This document shows, in pieces, positions 8,044-19,033 of a stretch of 58,761 nucleotides of DNA (positions are counted from its first letter, which is position 1; each line of letters opens with the position of its first letter). Below the pieces are notes generated by a model. It saw only the letters and a list, made by a program, of their open reading frames with translations, made no database searches and had not been told where the DNA came from. A program made the position numbers and the translations under genes. Origin of the DNA: Bowmanella yangjiangensis (GTDB lineage: Bacteria; Pseudomonadota; Gammaproteobacteria; Enterobacterales; Alteromonadaceae); NCBI RefSeq assembly GCF_017255015.1, contig NZ_JAFKCS010000001.1, forward strand, positions 1-58,761, written 5' to 3'.

Positions 8044-8502
8044 ATGTTCCGCGGCGCTAACGCAATCAGTCTGGACAATAAAGGACGTGTAACGATTCCA
8101 ACTCGTTACCGGCAGTCTTTGCTGGACGATTGTCAGGGACAGCTGGTATGCACGATCGACAGTCAGCAGCCCTGTCTGCTGCTTTACCCACTCTCTGAAT
8201 GGGAAGAGATTGAACTGAAGCTCAGCCGCCTTTCCAGTATGAACCCCCACGAGCGAAGGTTGCAACGTTTACTTCTTGGTTATGCCTTAGAAGGGACGAT
8301 GGACAATAGCGGGCGCTTTTTATTGTCAGGCCCGCTTCGCCAACACGCCCATCTGGATAAGCAAATCATGTTAGTTGGTCAACTGAATAAGTTTGAGATC
8401 TGGGATGCCGGGATTTGGCAACAGCAGATTCAGGCTGATGTTGAGATCGAACAACAAGGTGGCTTTGAGTTAACCGAGAGACTTCAGGATTTTTCATTCT
8501 AA
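8044..8502 (+). CDS. mraZ: Transcriptional regulator MraZ
   Basis: DNA-binding repressor of the dcw cluster, 152 aa, the family length. It has two AbrB/SpoVT-like half domains, each with the DxxGR signature: [14 protein letters not shown] near the N-terminus and [14 protein letters not shown] near residue 85. The family forms ring oligomers that bind promoter-proximal repeats, and matching repeats are visible 27-51 bp upstream. The ATG is preceded by AAGG with 7-nt spacing. The stop codon shares one base with the rsmH start (TAATG), so the two are translationally coupled. Confidence 0.97.
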   Translation: MFRGANAISLDNKGRVTIPTRYRQSLLDDCQGQLVCTIDSQQPCLLLYPLSEWEEIELKLSRLSSMNPHERRLQRLLLGYALEGTMDNSGRFLLSGPLRQHAHLDKQIMLVGQLNKFEIWDAGIWQQQIQADVEIEQQGGFELTERLQDFSF

Positions 8503-9437
8503 TGGCCAGTGACTTTGTTCATCAGTCGGTTTTGCTGCACGAGTCAATTGAGGCACTGGCAGTTAAACCCAATGGCATCTACCTAGACGCGACCTTTGGT
8601 CGGGGCGGTCATTCGCGCGCTATATTGGCAAGTTTAGGTAGCCAGGGCCGGCTGCTGGCACTGGACAGAGATCCTCAAGCTATTCAGGCAGCTCAGGCAC
8701 TTGCCGATGAACCGCGTTTCCAGATCTTTCATTGCGCTTTCTCCAATCTCCTTGGGGTCACTGAAGAACTGGGCTTGACCGGCCAGATAGATGGTATTTT
8801 GATGGATCTTGGGGTTTCCTCTCCGCAACTGGATGACCCCGAGCGTGGCTTTAGCTTCATGCGCGACGGTCCTTTGGATATGCGTATGGACACCAGCAAG
8901 GGGCAAAGCGCTGCCCAGTGGCTGGCTGAAGCGGAGTTGGAAGATATAGTCACTGTGTTGAAAGAATATGGCGAGGAGCGTTTTGCCAGACGAATTGCTC
9001 ATGCCATCGTCACCACCCGTGATGAACAGCCACTAACCCGTACCCGTCAGTTAGCTGAGTTGATTGACCAGGCTGTTCCTTTTAAAGACAAGCATAAACA
9101 TCCCGCAACACGCAGTTTTCAGGCGATCCGTATATTCATCAATCGCGAATTAGATGAAGTCGCCAGCACCCTTGAGCACGCTTTGAAAGCGCTCAGGCCC
9201 GGTGGGCGTTTGGCAGTGATTAGCTTTCATTCCCTGGAAGATCGCCTGGTAAAGCGTTTTATGCGCGACCAAAGTCGTGGCCGTCAGGTACCCGCAGGAC
9301 TACCTCTTACTGAGGCCGAATTAAATGTCGGTAAGGCCATGAAACTGATTGGCAAGGCTATAATGCCGTCGGCCGCTGAGTTATCTGTAAATAACCGGGC
9401 CCGCAGCTCGGTGCTCCGGGTGGCGGAAAAGCTATGA
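8502..9437 (+). CDS. rsmH: 16S rRNA m4C1402 methyltransferase RsmH (MraW)
   Basis: S-adenosylmethionine-dependent enzyme that N4-methylates C1402 of 16S rRNA in the P site. Length is 311 aa, against 313 in E. coli. The SAM-binding glycine motif is [15 protein letters not shown] near residue 30. [22 protein letters not shown] is the family signature, and the C-terminal [22 protein letters not shown] block is intact. It overlaps ftsL by 4 bp (ATGA). Second gene of the dcw operon. Confidence 0.97.
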   Translation: MASDFVHQSVLLHESIEALAVKPNGIYLDATFGRGGHSRAILASLGSQGRLLALDRDPQAIQAAQALADEPRFQIFHCAFSNLLGVTEELGLTGQIDGILMDLGVSSPQLDDPERGFSFMRDGPLDMRMDTSKGQSAAQWLAEAELEDIVTVLKEYGEERFARRIAHAIVTTRDEQPLTRTRQLAELIDQAVPFKDKHKHPATRSFQAIRIFINRELDEVASTLEHALKALRPGGRLAVISFHSLEDRLVKRFMRDQSRGRQVPAGLPLTEAELNVGKAMKLIGKAIMPSAAELSVNNRARSSVLRVAEKL

Positions 9438-9754
9438 AAGACGGGCAAACTCAATTCAGCCTGGTTGTCCTGATTTGGACGGATTTAACTCGCCACCCTG
9501 TGCGAGTTTTGTTGTATTTAATGGTGCTGTTAAGTGCTGCGGCAGTCATTTTAAGTTCTCACCATAATCGGCAGTTAGCCATAGTGCATGAAAAGCTTAT
9601 GCAACAACGCGATCAACTGGATGTTGAGTGGCGTCATTTGCTGCTTGAACAAAGTGCGCTGACTGAACATAACCGGCTGGAAAGCATGGTGCGTAAGCAA
9701 CTGAACATGCGTCGTCCGCTGCCGCAAGATGAAGTGGTGGTGAAAATCAAATGA
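9434..9754 (+). CDS. ftsL: Cell division protein FtsL
   Basis: Small bitopic divisome protein that forms the FtsQLB complex and helps activate FtsWI. The 106-aa sequence has a short cytoplasmic N-terminus, one transmembrane helix ([18 protein letters not shown], about 25-42) and a periplasmic coiled coil with leucine/valine heptads ending in [18 protein letters not shown]. Sequence conservation in this family is low; position between rsmH and ftsI, length and topology carry the call. It overlaps both neighbours by 4 bp. Confidence 0.95.
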   Translation: MKDGQTQFSLVVLIWTDLTRHPVRVLLYLMVLLSAAAVILSSHHNRQLAIVHEKLMQQRDQLDVEWRHLLLEQSALTEHNRLESMVRKQLNMRRPLPQDEVVVKIK

Positions 9755-11490
9755 CCAAAGCCCACGCCAAGAAAAATCTTAAGCCCCGTTTGGTTGAATG
9801 GCGTTTTATGCTGGTGGCCGGCGTGGTGGTGTGTGTGTTTATGGCATTGGTAGCCAGGGCTGCTTACATTCAGGTTATTGAGCCCGACTCATTGATTCAG
9901 CAGGGGGACAACCGCACCAAGCGTACCCGCTACACTCAGGCACATCGTGGCAACATTATGGATCGCAATGGTGAAGAACTGGCTGTCAGTGTGCCGGTTC
10001 GGGCCATCTATGCGGATCCTAAGCTGGTGCACGACAACGGTGGCTTTGCCGATAAGCGTCGTTGGCAAGCGTTGGCCGAGGTATTAGGTCAGAACGTAGA
10101 CGAGATTTACAGCAAGCTTGGCGATCCAAAGAAACGCTTCGTGTATATCCAGCGACAGGTATCACCCGCAATGGCTGACTATGTTGACCAACTTGACTTA
10201 CCGGGTGTTTACCTGCGTAACGAGTCGCGTCGTTATTATCCTGTGGGCGAAGTGTCGGCCCAGCTAGTGGGTTTTACTGATGTGGATGACAAGGGCATTG
10301 AAGGTATCGAACGGTTATATAATGACTGGCTGACCGGTACGCCCGGTGAACGTAAAATTCGTCGGGACGGCAAGGGACGCCAAGTAGAAATCCTTGATGA
10401 AACCCAAAGTGAGCCTGGGAAAGACCTGCAATTGACCATTGATCAGCGCATTCAAGCCCTTACATATAAGGAGCTTAAGCAGGCAGTGGGTACTTACAAA
10501 GCAGCGTCCGGTTCTGCTGTGGTGGTGGATATCCATAGTGGCGAAATTCTGGCGATGGTGAACAGCCCATCCTTCAACCCAAATAATCGCAGCGGCGTAT
10601 CAGCCCATCGCATTCGTAACCGTGCCATTACCGATACCTTTGAACCAGGATCCACTGCTAAACCTTTGGCTGTATTGGCTGCTCTGGAGTTCGGCAGTGC
10701 CAACCTGACTGACACTATCGACACCTCACCTGGCTGGATGCGGCTAGGAGGGAGTCTGGTACAGGATGCCCGCAACTATGGCGAAATGGACCTGACCGGC
10801 ATAATTCGTAAGTCCAGCAATATGGGTACCTCAAAGCTGGCCTTGTCTGTGCCAAAGGAACACTTTATTGAGCTGTATTACCAGATGGGACTGATTGGCG
10901 ATACTGGCACGCATTTGGTTGGCGAAAGTGGCGGTATTTTCCATGACCGTTCACGTTGGTCGCAGCATGAATTGGCTGCACTGTCTTTTGGCTACAACAT
11001 TGCGGTTACGTCTGTGCAGCTGGCTAGGATGTACGCCATTATTGGTGCCGGTGGTATGAAACGCCCGCTGTCCATTATCAAGTCAAACCAAAGCGTGCCT
11101 GCTGAAAGAGTGCTGAGCGAAACTAATGCCAATGCCATGGTGAAAATGTTGGAAGCCGTGGTGCTGGAAGGTGGAACTGCCACTAAAGCCAGGGTGCCTG
11201 GCTATCGGGTAGCGGGAAAAACAGGCACTAGCCGCAAGGCCGTAGCCGGCGGCTACGGTGAAGAATACGTAAATAACTTTGCTGGACTGGCTCCTGTGTC
11301 GGATCCGCAGCTAGCGGTAGTTGTGATGATCAACGAACCAGGGGGTGACCTGTATCACGGTGGTGACACTGCCGCGCCGACTTTTGCACGGATTATGGCC
11401 GGTGCACTGCAACTGCTGAATGTTCCGCCTGATGATAAAGCCGTTAACTCGCTGGCAGCGGTGAATAATGGAGGCAAGCATGACTCCTGA
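9751..11490 (+). CDS. ftsI: Peptidoglycan D,D-transpeptidase FtsI (PBP3)
   Basis: Septal class B penicillin-binding protein that cross-links peptidoglycan at division, 579 aa. An N-terminal membrane anchor (MLVAGVVVCVFMALVARAAY) is followed by the pedestal domain with RGNIMDRNGEELAVSVP. The transpeptidase domain holds the three catalytic motifs: S301-TAK in EPGSTAKPL, S355-S-N in KSSNMGTSKL, and K490-T-G in AGKTGTSRK. The C-terminus is not visibly truncated. The 3' end overlaps murE by 11 bp if the preferred murE start is used. Confidence 0.97.
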   Translation: MTKAHAKKNLKPRLVEWRFMLVAGVVVCVFMALVARAAYIQVIEPDSLIQQGDNRTKRTRYTQAHRGNIMDRNGEELAVSVPVRAIYADPKLVHDNGGFADKRRWQALAEVLGQNVDEIYSKLGDPKKRFVYIQRQVSPAMADYVDQLDLPGVYLRNESRRYYPVGEVSAQLVGFTDVDDKGIEGIERLYNDWLTGTPGERKIRRDGKGRQVEILDETQSEPGKDLQLTIDQRIQALTYKELKQAVGTYKAASGSAVVVDIHSGEILAMVNSPSFNPNNRSGVSAHRIRNRAITDTFEPGSTAKPLAVLAALEFGSANLTDTIDTSPGWMRLGGSLVQDARNYGEMDLTGIIRKSSNMGTSKLALSVPKEHFIELYYQMGLIGDTGTHLVGESGGIFHDRSRWSQHELAALSFGYNIAVTSVQLARMYAIIGAGGMKRPLSIIKSNQSVPAERVLSETNANAMVKMLEAVVLEGGTATKARVPGYRVAGKTGTSRKAVAGGYGEEYVNNFAGLAPVSDPQLAVVVMINEPGGDLYHGGDTAAPTFARIMAGALQLLNVPPDDKAVNSLAAVNNGGKHDS

Positions 11491-12976
11491 TATGACCTTA
11501 CGCCAGTTGCTAATGCCTTTTGGCATCGATGCACCAGCCATCGAATTGCAAGATATGGTACTGGATAGCCGCGAAGTGGCCATTCACAAACTATTTGTGG
11601 CGGTAATTGGCCACAATCTGGATGGCAGGGATTTTATTCCGCAAGCGATCAGCCTGGGTGCCAAGGCGATTTTGGCTGAAACCCGCGATATGTCAGAACA
11701 CGGCAATATGGAAATGCGTGAGCAGTCCTTAATTGTGCAGTTTTATGCCTTGAATGAAAAATTATCGGCCCTGGCGGCACAATTCTTTGCATATCCCGCC
11801 GAGCAATTGCAAATCGCCGCTGTGACGGGCACCAATGGCAAAACCAGTACCGCGCAACTGATTGCGCAGCTAAGCCAGGCCATGGGACAGACGGCTGGCA
11901 CTATTGGCACACTAGGTGCGGGCTTGCTGGATCACATTACCGAAGGGACGAACACTACGCCGGATGCCATCAGCATGCATCGTTTATTGCGGCAGATGCA
12001 GGACGCCGGGGCCGGACTCGTGGCGTTGGAAGCCTCTTCTCATGCCTTAGTGCAGCACCGTATTGCCAACCTTAAGACGGATGTGGCGGTGTTTACCAAT
12101 CTGACCCGCGACCATCTTGATTATCACGGTGACATGAGCCGTTACGCTGCTGCTAAGCGACTGCTTCTGGAGCAACCAGGATTACGCACGATAGTGCTGA
12201 ATCAAGAAGAAAGTGAGAGCGAGAACTGGCTGGCAGCGTCCCGTGGACGCTTTGAAGTAGTGTTTTATGGTCTTGGGCAGGCCAAATACCCGACGCAGCC
12301 ATATCTACTGGCCAGCCAGGTTGAGTACTTGCCCAGCGGCTGCCGTATTCAGCTTAAAAGTAGTTTTGGAGAGGCTTGGGTAGATTCGCCGCTTCTGGGT
12401 GAGTTCAACGTGTTGAACCTGGTGGCTGCCCTGTCGGTCCAACTGGGCTTTGGCCGCCCGCTGTCTGAACTGGCAGACGCGGTGAGCTGCATACGTACTG
12501 TACCCGGGCGGCTTGAAGTGTTTCACCGTGAAGACCTGCCCACACTGGTCGTTGATTATGCCCATACTCCAGATGCGCTGGAACAGGCACTTAAGGCTTT
12601 ACGTCTGCATACACAGGGGCGTTTGGTTTGTGTTTTTGGTTGCGGTGGCGACAGAGATAAAGGCAAACGTCCGCTAATGGGACGAATCGCTGAGCAATAC
12701 GCGGATGTTGCGATCATTACTAACGACAACAGTCGCTCAGAAGATCCACAGCAGATTGCCTGTGATATTCAGGCGGGTATGCAAAATCCAGCAGCGGCAC
12801 TTATAGACCTGGACAGACAATCAGCGATCCGACAGGCCATAGCCAATTGCCATGCCGGTGACGTTATCTTACTGGCCGGTAAAGGCCACGAAAACTATCA
12901 GATTATTGGCAATACAAAAATTAACTACGACGAACGAGCGTTCGCATCAAGTTTGATTAAGGGGACAAGCGCGTGA
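11480..12976 (+). CDS. murE: UDP-MurNAc-tripeptide synthetase MurE
   Basis: ATP-dependent ligase adding the third stem residue, meso-diaminopimelate in Gram-negatives, to UDP-MurNAc-L-Ala-D-Glu. The longest frame opens at 11468, but the ATG at 11480 has GGAGG at 11470-11474 five bases upstream, so I use it (498 aa). The P-loop TGTNGKTSTAQ lies near residue 110. The E. coli meso-DAP motif DNPR reads D416-N-S-R here, so the proline is replaced by serine (codon AGT). VVDYAHTPDALEQAL and LLAGKGHENYQI are intact. It overlaps murF by 4 bp. Confidence 0.96.
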   Translation: MTPDMTLRQLLMPFGIDAPAIELQDMVLDSREVAIHKLFVAVIGHNLDGRDFIPQAISLGAKAILAETRDMSEHGNMEMREQSLIVQFYALNEKLSALAAQFFAYPAEQLQIAAVTGTNGKTSTAQLIAQLSQAMGQTAGTIGTLGAGLLDHITEGTNTTPDAISMHRLLRQMQDAGAGLVALEASSHALVQHRIANLKTDVAVFTNLTRDHLDYHGDMSRYAAAKRLLLEQPGLRTIVLNQEESESENWLAASRGRFEVVFYGLGQAKYPTQPYLLASQVEYLPSGCRIQLKSSFGEAWVDSPLLGEFNVLNLVAALSVQLGFGRPLSELADAVSCIRTVPGRLEVFHREDLPTLVVDYAHTPDALEQALKALRLHTQGRLVCVFGCGGDRDKGKRPLMGRIAEQYADVAIITNDNSRSEDPQQIACDIQAGMQNPAAALIDLDRQSAIRQAIANCHAGDVILLAGKGHENYQIIGNTKINYDERAFASSLIKGTSA

Positions 12977-14367
12977 TCTCTGTAACACTAGAATGGGTTG
13001 CACAACAGCTGCAATCCGAGCTGAAAGGCGACAGTGCGGACATCCGGGGTGTCAGTACTGATACTCGCACAATACAACCTGGCGATCTGTTTGTTGCCTT
13101 GTCTGGTCCCAACTTTGATGGTCATGGGTTTATTCAGATGGCCGAACAAAAAGGCGCTGCCGCGCTGATTATCAGCAAGCCCGTCGACACCAGTCTGCCG
13201 ACCATTATGGTACCTGATACTAAGTTGGCCTTGGGGCAACTGGCCGCGGCGGTGAGACAGTTGGTGCCGGTTAAAACCGTGGCCATTACCGGCAGCAGCG
13301 GTAAAACCACAGTAAAGGAAATGGTCGCGTCGATTTTATCCCGCAAGGGTAACGTCTTGGCTACCCAAGGGAATTTTAATAATGAAATTGGTGTGCCGCT
13401 GACTTTGCTGCGTTTAGAAGCAGACCACCAATATGCGGTAATTGAGCTGGGCGCTAATCACTTAGGTGAAATTGCCTATACCACTTCGCTAACTAAACCC
13501 GATGTGGCGACCATTGTAAATGCTGCCGCCGCGCACCTGGAAGGCTTTGGTAGTCTGTTCGGGGTGGCTCGCGCTAAAAGCGAAATTTTTAAAGGTTTAC
13601 CAGAGAATGGGCTGGCCGTACTGAACGCCGATAGCCAGTTTCTGGCGTTTTGGAAAGGTAAGCTTGCTCACTTGCGTATTCAGGAGTTTGGCGAACAGCG
13701 CGGTGATTTCCATGCCTCCGATGTGGCGCTGGGATTGGATGGCTGCGCACAATTTCTGATGCATACCCCTCAAGGTAGTCTGGATCTGACCTTAGCAGTG
13801 CCTGGCATGCACAACGTATCTAATGCACTTTGTGCCGCCGCTTTGGCTATGGAAGTGGGGGCCAGCCTGGAAGATATCAAGTTAGGTTTGCAGGAAATGG
13901 CTCAGGTTCGTGGCCGTCTGAATATCAAACAGCTGACCAATCAAGTGCGTCTTATCGACGACAGTTACAACGCCAATGTGGCCTCTACCCAGGCGGCCAT
14001 TGAGCTACTGGCCAGTTTCCCAGGGCGCCGTGTGTTGGTACTGGGAGATATGGCGGAATTGGGCGAGAAGGCACGTTTTTATCATGAAGAAATGGGCCAG
14101 TTTGCCCGAGACAAGGGCATAGACAACCTGTTCAGTCTGGGGGTGCTCAGTCAGCAGGCAAGTGATCAGTTCGCCCAGACTGGACGGCATTTTAGTGAGG
14201 TGGATGCATTGATTGCGCATTTGCAAAACGAATTACAAGCTGAGCAGCGGGATATCAGCATCCTGATAAAAGGGTCACGTAGCGCCAAGATGGAACGGGT
14301 GGTCAAAGCCATCGAGGAGTCCCCCGTGGGAAAGTTTGAACGGGCCAGGGAGCGTATCGCATGCTGA
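12973..14367 (+). CDS. murF: UDP-MurNAc-pentapeptide synthetase MurF
   Basis: Ligase that adds D-Ala-D-Ala to the UDP-MurNAc tripeptide, the last cytoplasmic stem step. The 464-aa protein starts with GTG overlapping the murE TGA. The P-loop [13 protein letters not shown] lies near residue 105. [15 protein letters not shown] and the Mur-ligase middle-domain block [16 protein letters not shown] follow. [21 protein letters not shown] is the C-terminal domain signature. It overlaps mraY by 7 bp. Confidence 0.97.
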   Translation: MISVTLEWVAQQLQSELKGDSADIRGVSTDTRTIQPGDLFVALSGPNFDGHGFIQMAEQKGAAALIISKPVDTSLPTIMVPDTKLALGQLAAAVRQLVPVKTVAITGSSGKTTVKEMVASILSRKGNVLATQGNFNNEIGVPLTLLRLEADHQYAVIELGANHLGEIAYTTSLTKPDVATIVNAAAAHLEGFGSLFGVARAKSEIFKGLPENGLAVLNADSQFLAFWKGKLAHLRIQEFGEQRGDFHASDVALGLDGCAQFLMHTPQGSLDLTLAVPGMHNVSNALCAAALAMEVGASLEDIKLGLQEMAQVRGRLNIKQLTNQVRLIDDSYNANVASTQAAIELLASFPGRRVLVLGDMAELGEKARFYHEEMGQFARDKGIDNLFSLGVLSQQASDQFAQTGRHFSEVDALIAHLQNELQAEQRDISILIKGSRSAKMERVVKAIEESPVGKFERARERIAC

Positions 14368-15443
14368 TTTGGCTCGCCGAGTGGTTACGGCAGTTCGATG
14401 CAGGCTTTAATGTATTCTCCTATCTGACGATGCGGGCAATTTTAAGCACCCTAACGGCGCTGCTTATTTCCGTGTTACTGGGGCCTAAGATGATTCGCTG
14501 GTTACAGCGCATGCAGATTGGTCAGACAGTCAGAAGCGATGGTCCGCAAACCCATTTATCCAAGTCTGGCACGCCAACCATGGGTGGCGTGCTGATATTG
14601 GCGGCTATTATCAGCAGCACCTTGCTCTGGGCCGACCTGACCAACAGATACGTGCTGGTTACCTTATTTGTGGTAGCAAGTTACGGCGTGATTGGTTTTG
14701 TGGATGACTATCGTAAGGTTATTCGTAAAGACGCTAAAGGTCTGATTGCGCGCTGGAAGTACTTCTGGTTATCCGCAGTGGCGATTCTGGTCGCGTTTTA
14801 TTTATATAGCAGCAGTCAAACGGCGGCAGAAACGGCATTGTTAGTGCCCTTCTTTAAAGAAGTCATGCCACAGCTGGGGCTGATGTATCTGGTGCTGACC
14901 TACTTTGTGCTGGTGGGTACCAGTAATGCGGTAAACCTGACCGATGGCCTGGATGGTCTTGCTATTGTGCCGACTATTTTGGTTGCGGGTGCCTTCGCCA
15001 TTTTTGCATATGTCACAGGCAACGTGAATTTCTCGGCCTATCTGAATATTCCGCATATTCCCCTGACCAGTGAGCTGGTGATTGTCTGTACTGCAATAGT
15101 CGGCGCCGGGTTGGGCTTTTTGTGGTTTAACACTTACCCGGCCATGGTCTTTATGGGCGATGTCGGGTCGCTGGCCTTGGGCGGTGCTTTAGGCATTCTG
15201 GCGGTATTGGTTCGTCAGGAGTTAGTGCTGGTCATTATGGGTGGGGTGTTTGTTATGGAAGCCTTGTCGGTGATCCTGCAGGTCGGCTCATACAAATTGC
15301 GTGGCCAGCGGATTTTTCGTATGGCACCCATTCACCACCACTATGAACTAAAAGGCTGGCCAGAGCCGCGCGTGATTGTGCGTTTCTGGATTATTTCCCT
15401 GATTCTGGTGTTGGTGGGTTTAGCCACCCTGAAACTGAGATAG
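14361..15443 (+). CDS. mraY: Phospho-MurNAc-pentapeptide translocase MraY
   Basis: Integral membrane enzyme that transfers phospho-MurNAc-pentapeptide to undecaprenyl phosphate, making lipid I. At 360 aa it matches E. coli and has about ten transmembrane helices. Conserved features are the cytoplasmic [20 protein letters not shown] block with its aspartate pair, [22 protein letters not shown], and the histidine-rich [15 protein letters not shown] loop. The start overlaps murF by 7 bp and only a short gap separates it from murD. Confidence 0.97.
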   Translation: MLIWLAEWLRQFDAGFNVFSYLTMRAILSTLTALLISVLLGPKMIRWLQRMQIGQTVRSDGPQTHLSKSGTPTMGGVLILAAIISSTLLWADLTNRYVLVTLFVVASYGVIGFVDDYRKVIRKDAKGLIARWKYFWLSAVAILVAFYLYSSSQTAAETALLVPFFKEVMPQLGLMYLVLTYFVLVGTSNAVNLTDGLDGLAIVPTILVAGAFAIFAYVTGNVNFSAYLNIPHIPLTSELVIVCTAIVGAGLGFLWFNTYPAMVFMGDVGSLALGGALGILAVLVRQELVLVIMGGVFVMEALSVILQVGSYKLRGQRIFRMAPIHHHYELKGWPEPRVIVRFWIISLILVLVGLATLKLR

Positions 15444-15456
15444 CGGAGCGACTTTG

Positions 15457-16758
15457 GTGCTGAATCTTGCCAATAAACAGGTTGCGGTTGTGGGACTGGG
15501 TCTTACCGGCCAGTCCTGCGTGCGTTTCCTGCTTGATAAAGGCGCGAATGTCAGTGCGTTTGATAGTCGTGAATCATTGAATTTGTCGTTACCTGCAGAA
15601 GTTCAGGTTAAGTTGGGCCCTTTTGACGCCGACAGTTTTTGTCAGGCACAGCTTATCCTGCTGAGTCCGGGGTTAGCCTTGGCCGAGCCTGCTATCCAGG
15701 CAGCCTTAAAGGCCGGCGTTGAAGTGATAGGCGATATTGAACTGTTCGCTCGTTTTAATCACAAACCTGTGGTGGCGATTACCGGTTCAAATGGCAAAAG
15801 TACCGTGACCTCGCTGGTCACCGATATGCTCAATGCCAGTGGTGTGAACGCCAAGATGGGCGGCAATATTGGCACCCCAGTACTTGAGCTGCTGGATACT
15901 GACTATGAGGTGGCGGTGTTGGAGCTGTCCAGCTTTCAACTTGAAACCACTCATAGTTTGGCGCCTGTGGCGGCCACCGTGTTGAATATCAGTGCGGACC
16001 ATTTGGATCGCTACACTGGTATGCAAGCCTATCAGCAAGCCAAGCTAAGTATTTATCAGGGCGCAGATCTTTGTGTTTACAGCCGCGAAGATAAATTAAC
16101 TGTCCCAAATGTGGGTGGCAAAGCCATGAGTTTCGGTCTGGATAACAGCGACTATGGTATGGGCTTTGACGCCGACAGTGGTTGGATACGTTATCAAGGG
16201 CAACCGCTGGTGGAACTGGCGGAGTGTAGCCTGGTTGGACAACATAATGTATTGAATATTCAGGCGTCCGCGGCATTAGCGCTGGCTGCCGGTGCCACTA
16301 TCGAAGGTATTCGCCAGGCTTGCCGAGAGTTTAAGAATTTGCCTCATCGCTGCGAACTGGTGCGTGTACACCGGGGCGTGCGCTGGGTAGATGATTCCAA
16401 AGGCACCAATATCGGTGCCACACTCGCTGCCATCGACGGTCTGCGCGACCAGGTGAAGGGCAAGTTGGTACTGATCGCAGGCGGTGATGGTAAAGGAGCG
16501 GATTTCAACGAGCTATTACCGGCCTTAGGTAAGGTTGATAAGCTGATTTGTCTGGGTAAAGACGGCGCAGCAATAGCGGCACTGAAACAAGACTCAAGTC
16601 TGGTTGCAAGCATGGAAGAGGCCGTGAGCCTGGCCGATGGCTGGACGCAAAGTGGCGATATGGTGTTGTTGTCCCCCGCTTGTGCCAGTCTGGATATGTT
16701 TAAGAATTATCATCATCGTGGTCAGGTGTTTGCCACCGCAGTGGAGGCATTGCTATGA
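15457..16758 (+). CDS. murD: UDP-MurNAc-L-alanine:D-glutamate ligase MurD
   Basis: Adds D-glutamate to UDP-MurNAc-L-Ala. The reading frame begins TTG GTG; I prefer GTG at 15457, with GGAG at 15445-15448 eight bases upstream, giving 433 aa, but TTG at 15454 remains possible. The N-terminal nucleotide-binding motif is VAVVGLGLTGQSCVRFL. The P-loop ITGSNGKSTVTSLV lies near residue 108, and the family block PHRCELVRVHRGVRWVDDSK is followed by KGTNIGATLAAI. It overlaps ftsW by 4 bp. Confidence 0.96.
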   Translation: MLNLANKQVAVVGLGLTGQSCVRFLLDKGANVSAFDSRESLNLSLPAEVQVKLGPFDADSFCQAQLILLSPGLALAEPAIQAALKAGVEVIGDIELFARFNHKPVVAITGSNGKSTVTSLVTDMLNASGVNAKMGGNIGTPVLELLDTDYEVAVLELSSFQLETTHSLAPVAATVLNISADHLDRYTGMQAYQQAKLSIYQGADLCVYSREDKLTVPNVGGKAMSFGLDNSDYGMGFDADSGWIRYQGQPLVELAECSLVGQHNVLNIQASAALALAAGATIEGIRQACREFKNLPHRCELVRVHRGVRWVDDSKGTNIGATLAAIDGLRDQVKGKLVLIAGGDGKGADFNELLPALGKVDKLICLGKDGAAIAALKQDSSLVASMEEAVSLADGWTQSGDMVLLSPACASLDMFKNYHHRGQVFATAVEALL

Positions 16759-17963
16759 ATGTATCGCCATCACTGATGGGGCAAAATCTGCAGCGTCTGT
16801 TCCAGCTTCGCCATGACGTTCGAGGCATGCGCCCTTACGATTTGGGTTTGTTGCTGATCGCTTTGGCACTGATGTCGGTGGGCATGATTGTCGTCACATC
16901 CGCTTCTATGCCTGCGGCGGCGCGCATATATGATAACCCCTTCCATTTTGCCATTCGTCATGGCGTATACATGATTATCGCGCTAACTGCTGCCTTAGTT
17001 ACCATGCAATTACCCATGCGCTGGTGGCGTACCTACAATGGCTGGTTGTTATTGCTGGCCATTGTGTTGTTGCTGGCGGTATTGGTGGCCGGACGCAATG
17101 TGAACGGCAGTACCCGCTGGTTGGCTCTTGGACCTATTACCGTGCAGGCAGCAGAGCCTGCCAAGCTGTTCTTCTTCTGTTATCTGGCTGGCTATTTGGT
17201 ACGCCGCTATGAAGAAGTGACCGAAAACCTTAAGGGCTTTATCAAACCCCTGGGGGTGCTGTTTATCATTGCTTTGTTGCTGTTGATGCAACCGGATTTG
17301 GGCACTGTGGTGGTGATGTTCGCTACTACTATCGGCTTATTATTCCTGGCAGGAGCCAAGCTTTGGCAGTTTTTCGGCTTGCTGCTCAGCGGATTGTGCG
17401 CTGTTGTCGCGCTGATTTTGTTTGAGGAATATCGCTTAAGGCGGATCACCGCGTTTTTAGACCCCTGGGCAGATCCTTTTGGTAGTGGTTACCAGTTAAC
17501 CCAATCGCTGATGGCGTATGGACGGGGAGATATTTTTGGTCAGGGCTTAGGCAACAGCCTGCAAAAGCTAGAATACCTGCCCGAAGCCCATACCGATTTC
17601 ATCGCCGCTATCTTAGCCGAAGAACTGGGATTCGTCGGGGTCTGTGCTGTGCTGGCACTGCTGCTGATGCTGGTGCTTAAAGCGCTGCGTCTGGGTAACC
17701 TGGCGCTGCAGCAAGGTCGCCCGTTTGAAGGCTATCTGGCCCATGCCATTGGTATCTGGTTTAGCTTTCAGACCGCGGTTAATGTGGGTGCCAGTGCTGG
17801 CATTTTGCCCACTAAAGGATTGACCCTGCCGCTGGTTAGTTACGGTGGTAACAGCTTGATTTTAATGAGCATGGCGGTAGCCCTGCTGATGCGTATTGAT
17901 TTTGAGTTACGCATGGACGGCGTTCAGGCCCTGAGTGACCGAAAACGGAGTAAGAGTCAATGA
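16755..17963 (+). CDS. ftsW: Lipid II glycosyltransferase FtsW
   Basis: SEDS-family polytopic membrane protein that polymerises glycan strands at the septum with FtsI. The 402-aa protein has ten hydrophobic segments. Conserved SEDS features are [21 protein letters not shown] with the large loop, the block [39 protein letters not shown], and the C-terminal [15 protein letters not shown]. The long basic N-terminus before the first helix (about 35 residues) is typical of FtsW rather than RodA. Start and stop both overlap neighbours by 4 bp. Confidence 0.96.
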   Translation: MNVSPSLMGQNLQRLFQLRHDVRGMRPYDLGLLLIALALMSVGMIVVTSASMPAAARIYDNPFHFAIRHGVYMIIALTAALVTMQLPMRWWRTYNGWLLLLAIVLLLAVLVAGRNVNGSTRWLALGPITVQAAEPAKLFFFCYLAGYLVRRYEEVTENLKGFIKPLGVLFIIALLLLMQPDLGTVVVMFATTIGLLFLAGAKLWQFFGLLLSGLCAVVALILFEEYRLRRITAFLDPWADPFGSGYQLTQSLMAYGRGDIFGQGLGNSLQKLEYLPEAHTDFIAAILAEELGFVGVCAVLALLLMLVLKALRLGNLALQQGRPFEGYLAHAIGIWFSFQTAVNVGASAGILPTKGLTLPLVSYGGNSLILMSMAVALLMRIDFELRMDGVQALSDRKRSKSQ

Positions 17964-19033
17964 GTGGCCGGATTATGATTATGGCTGGCGGCACCGGTGG
18001 ACATGTGTTTCCTGGTCTAGCTGTGGCTGACCACCTGAAAGCCGAAGGTTGGCAGGTGCATTGGCTGGGGACCGCAGAGAAAATGGAAGCCAAAGTGGTG
18101 CCAGCTGCCGGTTACCCCATTAGTTATTTGAGTATTAGTGGTGTGCGTGGCAATGGTTTGGTGCGGTTGCTTAAGGCGCCGTTCAAAATTGTTCAGGCAA
18201 TATGGCAGGCCAGAAAGGTAATAAAACAGTTTAAACCCGATGTGGTACTGGGCATGGGGGGGTTTGCTAGTGGTCCGGGCGGCGTTGCGGCCTGGTTAAG
18301 TGGTGTTCCATTACTGATCCATGAGCAAAATGCGGTGCCGGGTATGACCAATAAAATGCTCAGCCGTTTAGCCAAAAAAGTAATGACGGGCTTTGACCAT
18401 ACCTTTCCTGCCGGAACGGCCAGATTGGCTTGGGTGGGCAATCCGGTGCGAACCACTATTCAGCCGGCCTCACAAAAAGACAGTGGTGACAGGCTGCATG
18501 TACTGGTGGTGGGCGGAAGCTTGGGGGCTAAGGCCTTAAACGAACAATTACCTGCTCAGTTTGCTGGTATAGAAGGAATTGAAATTCGTCACCAATGTGG
18601 AAGCGGCAGAGAAGCCGAGGCCTTATCGGCATACCAACAGCATATGGGACAGCAAGCTAACTGGCAGGTACAGGAATTTATTCAGGATATGGGCCAGGCC
18701 TATGCCTGGGCCGATTTAGTCATTTGTCGGGCTGGCGCACTCACTGTGTCTGAAATTGCTACCCGCGGTGTGGCGGCGATTTTTGTGCCTTTGCCTTATG
18801 CGGTAGATGATCACCAAAGTCGCAATGCCGAAGTGTTGACAAAAGTGGGGGCGGCCTGGTCGGTACCCCAGAGTCAATTGGCGGATTTGGATTTTAAACA
18901 ACGATTAACGCAATTAGTGGCCAACCCTTCGCAACTGGCAGAGATGGGACAAAAAGCCCTGAGTCAGGCGAAGCCGCAAGCCACGGCTAATGTAGCCGAA
19001 TTTTGCAAAGAACTAGCGGAGCAAAGGGCATGA
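17960..19033 (+). CDS. murG: UDP-GlcNAc:undecaprenyl-PP-MurNAc-pentapeptide transferase MurG
   Basis: Peripheral membrane GT28/GT-B glycosyltransferase that adds GlcNAc to lipid I, making lipid II. Length is 357 aa. The N-terminal G-loop [18 protein letters not shown], the [12 protein letters not shown] segment, the second G-loop [16 protein letters not shown] and the UDP-GlcNAc site [22 protein letters not shown] are all intact. It starts on the ATGA overlap with ftsW and ends on the ATGA overlap with murC. Confidence 0.97.
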   Translation: MSGRIMIMAGGTGGHVFPGLAVADHLKAEGWQVHWLGTAEKMEAKVVPAAGYPISYLSISGVRGNGLVRLLKAPFKIVQAIWQARKVIKQFKPDVVLGMGGFASGPGGVAAWLSGVPLLIHEQNAVPGMTNKMLSRLAKKVMTGFDHTFPAGTARLAWVGNPVRTTIQPASQKDSGDRLHVLVVGGSLGAKALNEQLPAQFAGIEGIEIRHQCGSGREAEALSAYQQHMGQQANWQVQEFIQDMGQAYAWADLVICRAGALTVSEIATRGVAAIFVPLPYAVDDHQSRNAEVLTKVGAAWSVPQSQLADLDFKQRLTQLVANPSQLAEMGQKALSQAKPQATANVAEFCKELAEQRA

